Positions 8,316-16,482 of a stretch of DNA of 45,229 nucleotides are shown one piece after another. The translations under genes were made by a program, and so were the position numbers. Below the pieces are notes generated by a model. That model did not search any database. It saw only the letters and a list, made by a program, of their open reading frames with translations, and was not told where the DNA came from. The stretch is from Clostridiales bacterium (lineage in GTDB: Bacteria; Bacillota; Clostridia; Oscillospirales; QAMX01), in the NCBI GenBank assembly GCA_016303065.1, contig JAEDMJ010000014.1, positions 1-45,229 on the forward strand. Reading direction: 5' to 3'. Within the stretch, counting starts at the first letter, position 1. Each line of letters opens with the position of its first letter.

Positions 8316-9701
8316 TCATTTTGCCGCTTTCGCCGCGTCTCCGAACGCATCCACAGTCACAAAGCGGCTCATCACGTCTTTGGCTCCGGACAGGTACATA
8401 TCGTCGGCCAGAGGGCTCAGCTCGTCCGGAAGACCGATCAGGGCATAGTAACTGTATCCTCCGAAAGCGCCCACAGAAAAGGCGCCTTCCGGCAGCAGAA
8501 CACCGTTTTCGTCCGCATCCGTCCGGTAGATCGTCAGAAGACGGTTTGAACGGTCGTTTCGGTCCGCGCTGAACGTGAGCGTTGTGAGCCCGTCCATGCT
8601 TCCGGTCGTTACGTACACCGTCCCGCTCCACGACGGGGGCATTATAAAGTACCAGCTTCCGTCCGGAAACATATATGTCAGGTTTTTCTGCACAAGCTGT
8701 CCGTCGGCGTTATATCCATACCAGTATGTGTAAATTCCCGGAGAACCGGCGCTCTGTACGCCTGCGGAGTTCACCGGCATTTCCTCGGTCTGGGGTATCT
8801 CCAGGAACCCGTCAAAATCGATATCCCGGCAAAAAACCTCAGTGTTTCGCAGGGTCGTATACGCATATCCCCAGCCATCGCTGTACGAAAGGTTTTCAAA
8901 TCCGCCGAAGACCGTCCACGTGAGAACGTCCGAAACGTAAATCGGCACTCCGCTGCCGGGCAGAGCGCTGTCGAATATACACCCCGACATCCCGTTGTTA
9001 AGCTTTCCGCAGACAGCGGATCCGGGCTTTCCCCCGCCCGACGACACGGGCGCATATCCGAGGCATTCGGCCTTTTCGTTCTCAAAGGTCAGGAGCTCGG
9101 CGTATGCGTTTCCGGCTCCGCCCGAACTCTCTTCGTGGTGTAAAATAAGTTCGGAGTTCCCGTCGCGCGTCATGTCGAACACGGCGTACGCCGTGCAGGC
9201 GCCGGAATAAATCCTCTCCGCCGAACTGTTTCTTATTTTATATACCTCCACGCCGTAAATAGAACCGCTCTCGTACCCCACAAAAAGAAGTATCTCAAGC
9301 GCCCTGTCTCCGTCCACGTCGGAGTATATCACTTCCTCGACACTGTATCCTTCCGTCTGAAAAGTACAGAGCTCGGTATATCCCGTGCTCCTCGTCTTTG
9401 AATACAGGCCCACGCGAAGGCGCATTTCCGAAGAATTTCTGAAAAAGCTTACCGCCTCGCTTATGCCGTCTCCGAAAAAATCGACAAACTGCATCGTAGA
9501 GAGATTGTCCCCGGACGCCGGAGAAGTCACGACCCAGGACGAATTCGCCGTCACCGAGTTTACAAGCTGCAGAAGCTTTCGCTGGTCCGGGGAGATATCC
9601 GGAAGCATCAAAAGATTGCCCCCGTCGAGGAGCGAACATCCGGAGAGCAGCGCGCAAACCGATACAAGCGCCGCAGCCAGCCAGCACCTCGCCTTTTTCA
9701 T
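8316..9701 (-). CDS. Lipoprotein with VCBS/FG-GAP-like repeats, first gene of a two-component operon
   Basis: A 461-residue secreted lipoprotein. The signal peptide (MKKARCW, then a hydrophobic core) ends in the lipobox LLSGCS, so Cys22 is the predicted lipidated residue. The body contains repeated acidic loops of the FG-GAP/VCBS kind (DVDGDRALEI, TRDGNSELIL, DFDGFLEIP), which in known proteins bind calcium and build a beta-propeller. GGAGGGTGAG precedes the ATG. It leads an operon with a response regulator and a sensor kinase, so a role in envelope sensing is plausible, but its ligand is unknown. Confidence 0.85.
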   Translation of the reverse strand: MKKARCWLAAALVSVCALLSGCSLLDGGNLLMLPDISPDQRKLLQLVNSVTANSSWVVTSPASGDNLSTMQFVDFFGDGISEAVSFFRNSSEMRLRVGLYSKTRSTGYTELCTFQTEGYSVEEVIYSDVDGDRALEILLFVGYESGSIYGVEVYKIRNSSAERIYSGACTAYAVFDMTRDGNSELILHHEESSGGAGNAYAELLTFENEKAECLGYAPVSSGGGKPGSAVCGKLNNGMSGCIFDSALPGSGVPIYVSDVLTWTVFGGFENLSYSDGWGYAYTTLRNTEVFCRDIDFDGFLEIPQTEEMPVNSAGVQSAGSPGIYTYWYGYNADGQLVQKNLTYMFPDGSWYFIMPPSWSGTVYVTTGSMDGLTTLTFSADRNDRSNRLLTIYRTDADENGVLLPEGAFSVGAFGGYSYYALIGLPDELSPLADDMYLSGAKDVMSRFVTVDAFGDAAKAAK

Positions 9702-9739
9702 GACTCACCCTCCGTTTACGAATACAGTATTTCATTTTT

Positions 9740-9768
9740 ATTATACTATATTGCGCGCGCTCTGGCAA
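9740..9768 (-). promoter_or_regulatory. Sigma-A promoter of the lipoprotein/two-component operon
   Basis: Minus-strand TTGCCA (9763-9768), a 17-base spacer and TATAAT (9740-9745) lie 39 bases upstream of the lipoprotein ATG. It is the only good promoter before the five co-directional genes. Confidence 0.75.
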
Positions 9769-9810
9769 CTTCAATTTTGTAAACAAAAGCAAAAAAACAC
9801 ATCGGCTCTG

Positions 9811-9839
9811 TTCACAACGCCGCTGTTTTATGGTATAAT
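9811..9839 (+). promoter_or_regulatory. hflX: Sigma-A promoter of the hflX operon
   Basis: TTCACA (9811-9816), 17 bases, then TATAAT (9834-9839). Transcription should start near 9846, leaving a leader of about 165 bases before hflX. Confidence 0.75.
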
Positions 9840-9893
9840 CTCCATTGCAGAAAAATTTTTTTGCCGCTGAAAACGCATACGCAAAAAACAAAC

Positions 9894-9968
9894 CGGGCTG
9901 CCAATGCCTGCGGCAGCCCGTATATAAAAGGAGCGATTTCTGTCTCCGGGACGGGTGTTCCCGTCCCG
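9894..9968 (+). promoter_or_regulatory. Structured hflX leader with two hairpins and tiny open frames
   Basis: Two perfect hairpins lie between the promoter and hflX. The first is CGGGCTGCC/GGCAGCCCG (9894-9902 with 9912-9920), and the second is CGGGACGGG/CCCGTCCCG with a TGTT loop (9947-9955 with 9960-9968). Neither has a U tract, so neither is a plain terminator. Two seven-codon open frames exist: 9904-9927, inside the first hairpin, and 9983-10006, ending within the hflX ribosome binding site. Neither has a clear ribosome binding site. Translation-dependent control is known for some hflX homologues; here it is only inferred. Confidence 0.4.
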
Positions 9969-10010
9969 CCCCCGTACATACTATGACCGGACCGCCCCGG
10001 AGGTGACATT

Positions 10011-11300
10011 TTGGAAATAATCAATTTTTCCGTTCCCGCGAAAGAAAAGCGCGAGCGCGTGATCCTTGCCGGACTCAACGCCACGCGAAGGGACCTTGGC
10101 ATCACTGCCGACGACGGCAGCCTTGATGAGCTTGCCGCCCTTGTGGATACCGCCGGCGGAGAAGCTGTCGGAAGGTTCATACAGTCCAGGGAAGCTCCCG
10201 ATCCGGCGTTTTTCCTCGGCGAAGGCAAGGCCGCCGAGCTTGCCGAATACGTCCGCAGGCTTGAGGCCGACCTCGTCGTCTTCGACAACGAGCTCTCCCC
10301 GGTCCAGATGAAAAATCTGGAGGCCATACTCGACTGCGCCGTCATGGACCGCACAGGGCTCATTCTCGACATCTTCTCCGAACGCGCCCAAAGCGCCGAG
10401 GGAAAGCTTCAGGTCGAGCTTGCCCAGTACAAATACCTTCTGCCGAGACTCATGGGCCAGGGAAAAAATCTCTCGCGCCAGACGGCCTCCGGCGGAAAAA
10501 GCCCGATAGGCACCCGCGGCCCGGGCGAAACAAAGCTCGAAACCGACCGCCGCCGCATCCGCGAGCGCGTGACAAGGCTCGAAACCGAGCTCAAAGAGTT
10601 AAAGCGCTCCCGCGAAGTCCAGCGCAGCCGCCGGGAAAAGACCGGCGTCCCCCTCGTCGCCCTCGTGGGCTACACAAACGCCGGAAAGTCCACGCTCTTA
10701 AACGCTCTTACCGACGCGGGGATCCACACCGGCGACCGGCTTTTCGACACCCTCGACACAACGACCCGCCGCCTTTCCTTTTCCGACGGCAGCGAAGCGC
10801 TCATCTCCGACACCGTCGGCTTCATATCAAAGCTTCCCACCCAGCTTGTCAGCGCTTTTTCCGCAACTCTTGAGGAACTGCGCTATGCGTCCCTGGTTCT
10901 CCACGTTGCCGACATTTCAAATCCGTCCTACCAGGAACAGATGCAGGTGACCCAAAGCCTCGCAAACGAACTGTGCGAACCGGGAACGCCGACGATCTAT
11001 GTCTTCACCAAGGCCGACCGCGCGCCCTTCCGGCTTCCCGCGGGCGAAAACAGGGTCTGCATCTCGTCCGTCACGGGGGAGGGGCTGGACAGCCTTAAAG
11101 AGATGATCCGCCAAAACCTCGACTCCCGCTCGGTAAAATTCACTTCCGTCATCCCCTACTCCTGCGCCTCCGCCCTTGATATGCTCTACCGCACCGCTTC
11201 GCTCCAGACCGTTGAATACGGGAACGACGGGATACTCGTCTCCGGAAAATGCGACGCGAAAACCTACGGTCAGCTTGAAAAGCTGACGAAAAAAAGCTGA
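10011..11300 (+). CDS. hflX: Ribosome-associated GTPase HflX
   Basis: A 429-residue HflX, a GTPase that binds the 50S subunit and splits stalled ribosomes. The N-terminal nucleotide-binding domain includes DPAFFLGEGKA and VFDNELSPVQ. The GTPase domain begins near 215 with the P loop GYTNAGKST, followed by DTVGF (G3) and FTKAD (G4). The linker carries the family glycine-rich segment GGKSPIGTRGPGETKLE. Translation starts at TTG, since GGAGGTGA is a few bases upstream and no ATG fits. It leads a four-gene operon with yigZ, nat and glpP. The leader structures suggest post-initiation regulation. Confidence 0.95.
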   Translation: MEIINFSVPAKEKRERVILAGLNATRRDLGITADDGSLDELAALVDTAGGEAVGRFIQSREAPDPAFFLGEGKAAELAEYVRRLEADLVVFDNELSPVQMKNLEAILDCAVMDRTGLILDIFSERAQSAEGKLQVELAQYKYLLPRLMGQGKNLSRQTASGGKSPIGTRGPGETKLETDRRRIRERVTRLETELKELKRSREVQRSRREKTGVPLVALVGYTNAGKSTLLNALTDAGIHTGDRLFDTLDTTTRRLSFSDGSEALISDTVGFISKLPTQLVSAFSATLEELRYASLVLHVADISNPSYQEQMQVTQSLANELCEPGTPTIYVFTKADRAPFRLPAGENRVCISSVTGEGLDSLKEMIRQNLDSRSVKFTSVIPYSCASALDMLYRTASLQTVEYGNDGILVSGKCDAKTYGQLEKLTKKS

Positions 11301-11301
11301 T

Positions 11302-11928
11302 ATGGACGGATACATCACCTCAGGAAACGGAAGAAGCGAATTCACGGAAAAAAAGTCCGTCTTTATCGGAAGCATACGCTGCGTTACCACCGAGGCAGAA
11401 GCCAAAGCCTTTATCGCCGAAGTGTCTTCGGAGTTTTCCGACGCGACCCACAATGTCTTCTGCTACATTCTCCGCGAAGGCAATGTCATCCGCTTTTCCG
11501 ACGACGGAGAACCCGGCGGAACCGCCGGAAAACCCGCTTTGGAGGTTCTGACCCGGGAGGGCGTCCGCGACACCTGCCTCGTGGTCACACGCTACTTCGG
11601 CGGGATAAAGCTCGGAGCGGGCGGACTGGTCAGGGCATATGCGGCATCAGCAAAAAAAACGCTGGACGCCGCAGGAAAATGCCGTATGATGCCGTTTCTG
11701 ACGGCCGAAGCTCTCATGGGCTATTCCGACTGGGCCCCGGCGGAAGACCTTCTGAAGCGTCTTCCATGCAAAGTCGACGGAGTTGAATACGGAACCGACG
11801 TCTCCGTGCGGCTGCTGCTCCCCGCCGAGGCTCTCGGCCGCGTCAAAGACGCGCTCGCAGACCTCACTGCGGGACGGGCGCTCTTTGAAGTCACCGGAGA
11901 AGTTCTCCGCGGCGTCAAAGAGGGCTGA
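11302..11928 (+). CDS. yigZ: YigZ/IMPACT family protein
   Basis: A 208-residue member of the UPF0029/IMPACT family. The N-terminal domain (about 1-125) holds the family signature: ATHNVFCYI, SDDGEPGGTAGKPALE and VTRYFGGIKLGAGGLVRAY. The C-terminal part is a ferredoxin-like domain of the DUF1949 type. The biochemical role is unsettled; eukaryotic IMPACT modulates Gcn2 and bacterial members are thought to touch translation. Only one base separates its ATG from the hflX stop codon, so the two are probably translationally coupled. Confidence 0.92.
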   Translation: MDGYITSGNGRSEFTEKKSVFIGSIRCVTTEAEAKAFIAEVSSEFSDATHNVFCYILREGNVIRFSDDGEPGGTAGKPALEVLTREGVRDTCLVVTRYFGGIKLGAGGLVRAYAASAKKTLDAAGKCRMMPFLTAEALMGYSDWAPAEDLLKRLPCKVDGVEYGTDVSVRLLLPAEALGRVKDALADLTAGRALFEVTGEVLRGVKEG

Positions 11929-12003
11929 AAATTTTTGTTTCCCGGAAAAATATATGAACATATGGGGGATGGGAACCGATTCCCTTCTCTCCGGAGGAAA
12001 AGC

Positions 12004-12765
12004 ATGACTAAAGAACAGGCGAAAGAATATCTCAGGCGCATCGGAGCAGGTTTTTCGGAAACCGCCTCCGCAGAATATCTTTCAGAACTGCAGTACGCCC
12101 ATCTGCTTGCAGTACCCTATGAAAATCTCGACATACTTCGCCAAAAGCGCATCAGCCTGTCCGAGGACTCGCTGTACGAAAAAATCGTGCTGAAAAGGCG
12201 CGGAGGCTACTGCTTTGAGCTGAACAGGCTCTTTGGCATTCTCCTCAGGACCCTCGGCTTTCAGGTCACAGATTATGTCGCGAGATACCTTCGCGACGCC
12301 GATGGGATCCCCAAGCGCCGCCATCAGGTGCTCCGGGTCAGAACCGCCGATAAAAAAGAGTTTCTCTGCGACGTCGGCGTCGGAGCGGCAATACCGCTGA
12401 GGCCCGTCCCCTATGTTTTCGGTCAGGATTCCGTTCAGGAAAACGGAATTTATTCGCTCCGGGCCGACCCGGTGTACGGAGTCGTCCTGACCGAAGTTCA
12501 CGGCGGAGGACGCCGCGACGTTTACGGGTTCACGGAAGAGATCCAGCTGGCCCCGGACTTTGACTTTGCCTCTTTCTGGTGCGAGTTCGCGCCTGATTCC
12601 CCCTTCAACAAAAAGCCCATTCTCTCCATCCGCCGCCCCGGAAAGCGCATCACCCTTGACGGCGACGTTTTCCGCGAGTTTTCAGCTTCCGGAGTCTGCG
12701 AGAAAGTTCTCACGCCCGACGAGGCCGACGCCGCTGCGGCTGAGGTCTTTGGTATACGCCTGTGA
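12004..12765 (+). CDS. nat: Arylamine N-acetyltransferase
   Basis: A 253-residue enzyme of the NAT family, which transfers acetyl from acetyl-CoA to aromatic amines and hydrazines. The catalytic triad is visible: C70 in RRGGYCFELN, H107 in KRRHQVL and D123 in CDVGVG. The ATG at 12004 was chosen because CCGGAGGAAA lies seven bases upstream; the open frame extends back to a TTG at 11935 without support. Its stop overlaps the start of the glpP-like gene by four bases. The natural substrate in this organism is unknown. Confidence 0.92.
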   Translation: MTKEQAKEYLRRIGAGFSETASAEYLSELQYAHLLAVPYENLDILRQKRISLSEDSLYEKIVLKRRGGYCFELNRLFGILLRTLGFQVTDYVARYLRDADGIPKRRHQVLRVRTADKKEFLCDVGVGAAIPLRPVPYVFGQDSVQENGIYSLRADPVYGVVLTEVHGGGRRDVYGFTEEIQLAPDFDFASFWCEFAPDSPFNKKPILSIRRPGKRITLDGDVFREFSASGVCEKVLTPDEADAAAAEVFGIRL

Positions 12766-13313
12766 AAGCGCCTGTCTCCGGCATAATCCCCGCCGTCAAC
12801 GATTTTCCCCAGCTTCGCCTCTTTTTGAAAAGCGAATACAGCCGCTGTGTCCTGATGCACTGGCGGATCTCCGACCTGGACACCGTCTTTTCTTCCCTGC
12901 ACAGCGCCGGAAAAACGGCGCTTATACACTGCGACCTGATAAGCGGACTTGCCCCGGACGAGGCGGGGACAGCATACCTCGTGGTAAGACTCCACCCGGA
13001 AGGCATCATCTCCACAAAAGCTGCCGCCATCGACGAAGCAAAGACCCTCGGCGTGACGGCGGTTCAGCGTGTGTTTCTCATCGACTCCGCTGCGCTTTCC
13101 AGAAGCGCCGCCTCCGTTGCGCGGACAAAACCCGACTACGTCGAATTTCTTCCCGCGCCGTGCCCGGCACTTTATTCAAAGCTCCGCGCCACCTTCGGCG
13201 TCCCGCTTATTGCCGGCGGACTTATCTCCACAGCCGATGAAGCCCGGGAAATTCTCTCACGGCGCGAGATCGAAGCGGTCACCGTCTCCATGTCAACTCT
13301 TTCACGGGGCTGA
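12762..13313 (+). CDS. glpP: GlpP-type glycerol-3-phosphate responsive antiterminator family protein
   Basis: A 183-residue protein matching the GlpP family of RNA-binding antiterminators. Recognisable stretches are IPAVND near the start, HCDLISGL, IISTKAAAIDEAKTLGVTAVQRVFLID, PDYVEFLPAP and PLIAGGLIST. In Bacillus subtilis GlpP with glycerol-3-phosphate lets RNA polymerase read through the glpD leader terminator. No glycerol gene is in this window, so any target lies elsewhere. It starts with GTG inside the nat stop region (GTGA overlap) and ends the hflX operon. Confidence 0.85.
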   Translation: MKAPVSGIIPAVNDFPQLRLFLKSEYSRCVLMHWRISDLDTVFSSLHSAGKTALIHCDLISGLAPDEAGTAYLVVRLHPEGIISTKAAAIDEAKTLGVTAVQRVFLIDSAALSRSAASVARTKPDYVEFLPAPCPALYSKLRATFGVPLIAGGLISTADEAREILSRREIEAVTVSMSTLSRG

Positions 13314-13346
13314 ATCCCGCTCCCTTTTATTATTAACTGCAAAAAG

Positions 13347-13385
13347 AAAACGCGGTTCCGCACTTTTCCGAAACCGCGTTTTTTT
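13347..13385. terminator. Bidirectional terminator between the hflX operon and the orphan gene
   Basis: AAAACGCGGTT (13347-13357) pairs with AACCGCGTTTT (13372-13382), followed by TTTTTTT on the plus strand. On the minus strand the stem is followed by TTTTCTTTTTGC, so it can also stop the gene at 13498-14061. Confidence 0.85.
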
Positions 13386-13446
13386 CATTGTTTTTTCTCT
13401 TTTGTGAACCGTTTTTCCAAAAAATCCCCAAAAGAAAATTATCTTG

Positions 13447-13475
13447 TTGACTCAAATTTAGGGATGGGATATAAT
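13447..13475 (+). promoter_or_regulatory. Near-consensus promoter antisense to the orphan gene
   Basis: TTGACT (13447-13452), a 17-base spacer and TATAAT (13470-13475) point rightwards into the 3' end of the minus-strand gene at 13498-14061. Transcription would start near 13482. No translatable gene follows until comEC at 14195, so it makes an antisense RNA or a long comEC leader. Confidence 0.65.
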
Positions 13476-13497
13476 ATATGCGTGAAATATCCCCCCG

Positions 13498-14061
13498 TCA
13501 TATGAGCCGGCGCGCATAGTCGATCATGGACTGATAAACGCCGTTGCCCGTGTCTCCGGAGCGGATGGCCTCTTCTGCCGTCGCAATGGCATTTTCGTTG
13601 TCGCCCGTCAGAAGATAAGTCAGGATTATCTCCGTTGTGATGCTGCGCGGGCGAAGCCCTTCCTTTATGTCGCGCTTCTGGAGATAGTTCAGAAAACCGA
13701 TATTGTCGTCCACGTTGATTATCCTTTCGGAAAGCGCCTGGGCAAAGCGGTCGGCCTTGGAGGTCAGCGATCTCATGGCCGTGGAAACACCCATCAGGCT
13801 CCAGGACTCAACGTGCTGATAGGTTTCGATAATCGTATATCCGGGGTAGATGTTCGCCATTGTGACGGCGTGGTACACTCTGTCAAAGGAAGAATAGCGA
13901 TAGGAAAGCGAATATTCAATTGCCTTTTCCGAAAGCGAGGGCAAAAGCAGAAAGGAAAGGTAACCCTTGCTGCACGAAAGATAGTTTCCGTTCAGATTCC
14001 AGCCGAAAGTTGCGGCGCACTCGCGGAGACAAAGCTCCAACAGTCTCATTCTGTCTGCCAT
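13498..14061 (-). CDS. Hypothetical protein, orphan
   Basis: A 187-residue soluble protein I do not recognise. It is rich in Tyr, Ser and Leu and reads as mostly helical in its C-terminal half (LTYLLTGDNENAIATAEEAIRSG resembles a tetratricopeptide-like helix pair). There is no signal peptide, membrane segment or obvious catalytic motif. It has its own promoter and an ATG preceded by GGGGTG at about ten bases. It faces the hflX operon tail to tail and diverges from comEC. Consistent promoter, start and terminator support it as a real gene despite the lack of homology. Confidence 0.7.
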   Translation of the reverse strand: MADRMRLLELCLRECAATFGWNLNGNYLSCSKGYLSFLLLPSLSEKAIEYSLSYRYSSFDRVYHAVTMANIYPGYTIIETYQHVESWSLMGVSTAMRSLTSKADRFAQALSERIINVDDNIGFLNYLQKRDIKEGLRPRSITTEIILTYLLTGDNENAIATAEEAIRSGDTGNGVYQSMIDYARRLI

Positions 14062-14106
14062 ATATAAAACACCCCGGTATCTTTGGTAAATAAAATCTTA
14101 ATTTAT

Positions 14107-14135
14107 ATTTTATCACATTTTCAGTACGGTATCAA
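14107..14135 (-). promoter_or_regulatory. Promoter of the orphan gene
   Basis: Minus-strand TTGATA (14130-14135), 17 bases, then TAAAAT (14107-14112) with a TG extension. It is 46 bases upstream of the ATG at 14061. Confidence 0.6.
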
Positions 14136-14194
14136 CTGTTATTTGCGAAAAAAACAATTTCGGTTTTCAGCGGCGGAAGGGAGGCTTCCGGACT

Positions 14195-16465
14195 GTGCGC
14201 AAACATTTTTTCATCGCCGCGGCGGCCGCAGCGGCTGCGGCGCTCTGCGGGGTTCTTTTCGGTTCGGGCCCCGTTTTTCTTCTCATTGCCCCCCTTGCCG
14301 GAATCGGAGCATGGTGCATCTGCCGGCTTGTTCCCGCCCTTGACTTGCGCGGCTTTCCCCGGGACGCCGCCGCTTTTTTCATCGGTTTCTGCGCGATGGC
14401 CCTGTGGTTCTACATCTATACAGAAACCCTCGGCGCTTCCGCCGCAGGGTACGCCGGTTCCTGCACGTCAGTCGAGCTTCGCGCCGCGGACTTTCCCTCC
14501 GAAGGGAACATAACCGCCCGCGTGCTGACCGACGGAAAACCCTCCCCCTATCTTGTACGCCTGAAAGCTTACTGCGATCTGCCGGAAATCGAACCCGGAA
14601 CGGTTATCCGGGCGAAGGTCTTTTTCCGTTCTCCCGAGGACACGGGAAGGTTCCGGTCAAAGACGTACTTCCGCGCAGAGAACATATATCTGACCGGATA
14701 CCTGACGGAAGACGCCGCCCTCGTCAGCGAGGGCGGAGCGACATTCTTCAACTGGCACAAATACGTCCGCCGCGCCGCGCTCTCCCGCTGCTCCGAACTT
14801 TTCGGCGACAACGCCTTTCTGATGCGGGCGCTTCTCTTCGGCGACAAAAGCGGCTTTTCCGACGAATTCTCCTCCGACGCTTCATCTGCCGGCGTTTCGC
14901 ACATTTTCGCCGTTTCCGGAATGCACCTCTCTTTCTGCGTTTCCGCCGTGCTCCTGCTCGGAAAACGCCGCTGGACCCACTTTACGGCTATCGCCACGGT
15001 TCTGATCTTCATGGCGGTCACCGGATTTGAGCCCTCCGTCGTCCGTTCGGGCGTAATGCAGATAACCGTCCTTACCGCCTGGCTTCTCGGCAGGGACAGC
15101 GACAGCTACTCCTCGCTCGCCTTTTCACTGGTGCTGCTGCTTTGCCTCAACCCCTGTTCCATAGGGGACATCGGGCTTCAGTTCTCCTTCTGCGCGGTGC
15201 TCGGCATACTCATGACCGGCGAAAAGCTCAGGGAAAAGCTTTCCGCGCCGTTTCAAAAGCTCTCAAAATTTCCGTCGAAGCTCTTCCGCGCCGCGGCAAA
15301 CGCAGCGGCAGTTTCAATTTCATCCGCTGTCTTCACCGCTCCGCTCACCATGCTCTATTTCAAAAAGCTGTCGCTTGTGTCCGTGTTTTCAAACATTCTG
15401 CTCTCCTGGGTGACTTCCGCAGTATTCGTCCTGGGCATGGTTTCACTGCTTGTCTCGTGCATATGGTTTCCTCTTGGGCTTATACCGGCGTTTTTCGTCC
15501 GCCTCGGAGCCGAAGTTCTTGAAATCATGATACATTTCTTCGCAAGACTCCCCTTTTCCGTTCTCGGAACCGACGGGGCCCTTGTCTCCGCGGCAATACT
15601 TGCCGCCTATGTCTCCGGAATTCTCCTTTTCGCCCTGAAAGTCCGGCGGCCCGCCCTCAAAACCGCTGCGGCCGCCCTGGGCGCGGCCGCGCTCTCGCTT
15701 GCGCTCGGCTTCGTTCTTCTCCGGGGAGAGCTCCGCGTGACCTCCGTAGACGTCGGAATGGGTTCGTGCACGCTGCTTCAAAACAAAGGCGCCGCAGTGG
15801 CCGTGGACTGCACTTCTTCAACAGGCGGCGCCGCCGCCGCGCTCACCGACGCGATGCAGGCAAAAAATATACGGAAACTCGATCTTCTCATTGTCACGAA
15901 CGTGACGTCCCCGGACTCCTCCGGCGCGGACGAGCTCATCGGCTCCGGCCGTGTCCGTCGGCTTGCCCTGGCCGCATATTCCGGAGAGCGCTCCGATGCC
16001 GACGCGCTCATATCCCTTGCCGAAAGCCGCGGCGTACCTGTGGACGTGATCTCCTGCGACACCGCATATCTCTTTGGGGAGGCCCGTCTTTCCGTCTTCG
16101 TCCCGCTTTCGTCCGGAAGCTCCCGCGGAACTGCCGCCGTTCTCTGCGAATACGGCGGCGCGTCGGTCTTCATTCCCGGCTATACCTCCGCCGAAAGCCA
16201 GCGCCGGCTGCTTGCCACGCGGAATATCCCGGAGCTTGAGCTGCTTTTTGCCGGAAACTGCGGGCGGGACAGCTTCACCGCCCCGGAACTTCTCCGGCTT
16301 TCCGAAAACGGACTGCTCGTTATCTCCGGCAGCGAGAAAAAGGACGTTCCCTCCCCGGTGCTTTTGTCCGACGCGGAAAGGCTCGGACTGAAAACTCTCC
16401 GCACCTCGTCCTCCGGCGACGTCGGCATTGTTTTCCGCCGCGGAAAAATATACATCAAAGACTGA
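14195..16465 (+). CDS. comEC: ComEC/Rec2-type DNA uptake channel with degenerate metallo-beta-lactamase domain
   Basis: A 756-residue polytopic membrane protein. It has an N-terminal DUF4131-type segment (about 1-170), the ComEC core with HIFAVSGMHLSF near 235-246, and many membrane helices to about 510. In competence systems ComEC passes single-stranded DNA through the membrane. The C-terminal domain starts with VDVGMG near 518 like the usual metallo-beta-lactamase part, but the HxHxDH metal motif is replaced by TNVTSPDSSGAD near 567, and the later HHG motif is replaced by GNCGRDS near 686. Hydrolase activity is therefore unlikely. Start is GTG, with AAGGGAGG ten bases upstream lying in the loop of a small GGAAG/CTTCC hairpin. 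It leads a five-gene operon. Confidence 0.88.
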   Translation: MRKHFFIAAAAAAAAALCGVLFGSGPVFLLIAPLAGIGAWCICRLVPALDLRGFPRDAAAFFIGFCAMALWFYIYTETLGASAAGYAGSCTSVELRAADFPSEGNITARVLTDGKPSPYLVRLKAYCDLPEIEPGTVIRAKVFFRSPEDTGRFRSKTYFRAENIYLTGYLTEDAALVSEGGATFFNWHKYVRRAALSRCSELFGDNAFLMRALLFGDKSGFSDEFSSDASSAGVSHIFAVSGMHLSFCVSAVLLLGKRRWTHFTAIATVLIFMAVTGFEPSVVRSGVMQITVLTAWLLGRDSDSYSSLAFSLVLLLCLNPCSIGDIGLQFSFCAVLGILMTGEKLREKLSAPFQKLSKFPSKLFRAAANAAAVSISSAVFTAPLTMLYFKKLSLVSVFSNILLSWVTSAVFVLGMVSLLVSCIWFPLGLIPAFFVRLGAEVLEIMIHFFARLPFSVLGTDGALVSAAILAAYVSGILLFALKVRRPALKTAAAALGAAALSLALGFVLLRGELRVTSVDVGMGSCTLLQNKGAAVAVDCTSSTGGAAAALTDAMQAKNIRKLDLLIVTNVTSPDSSGADELIGSGRVRRLALAAYSGERSDADALISLAESRGVPVDVISCDTAYLFGEARLSVFVPLSSGSSRGTAAVLCEYGGASVFIPGYTSAESQRRLLATRNIPELELLFAGNCGRDSFTAPELLRLSENGLLVISGSEKKDVPSPVLLSDAERLGLKTLRTSSSGDVGIVFRRGKIYIKD

Positions 16466-16482
16466 AAAAAGGAAGCAAAGCT

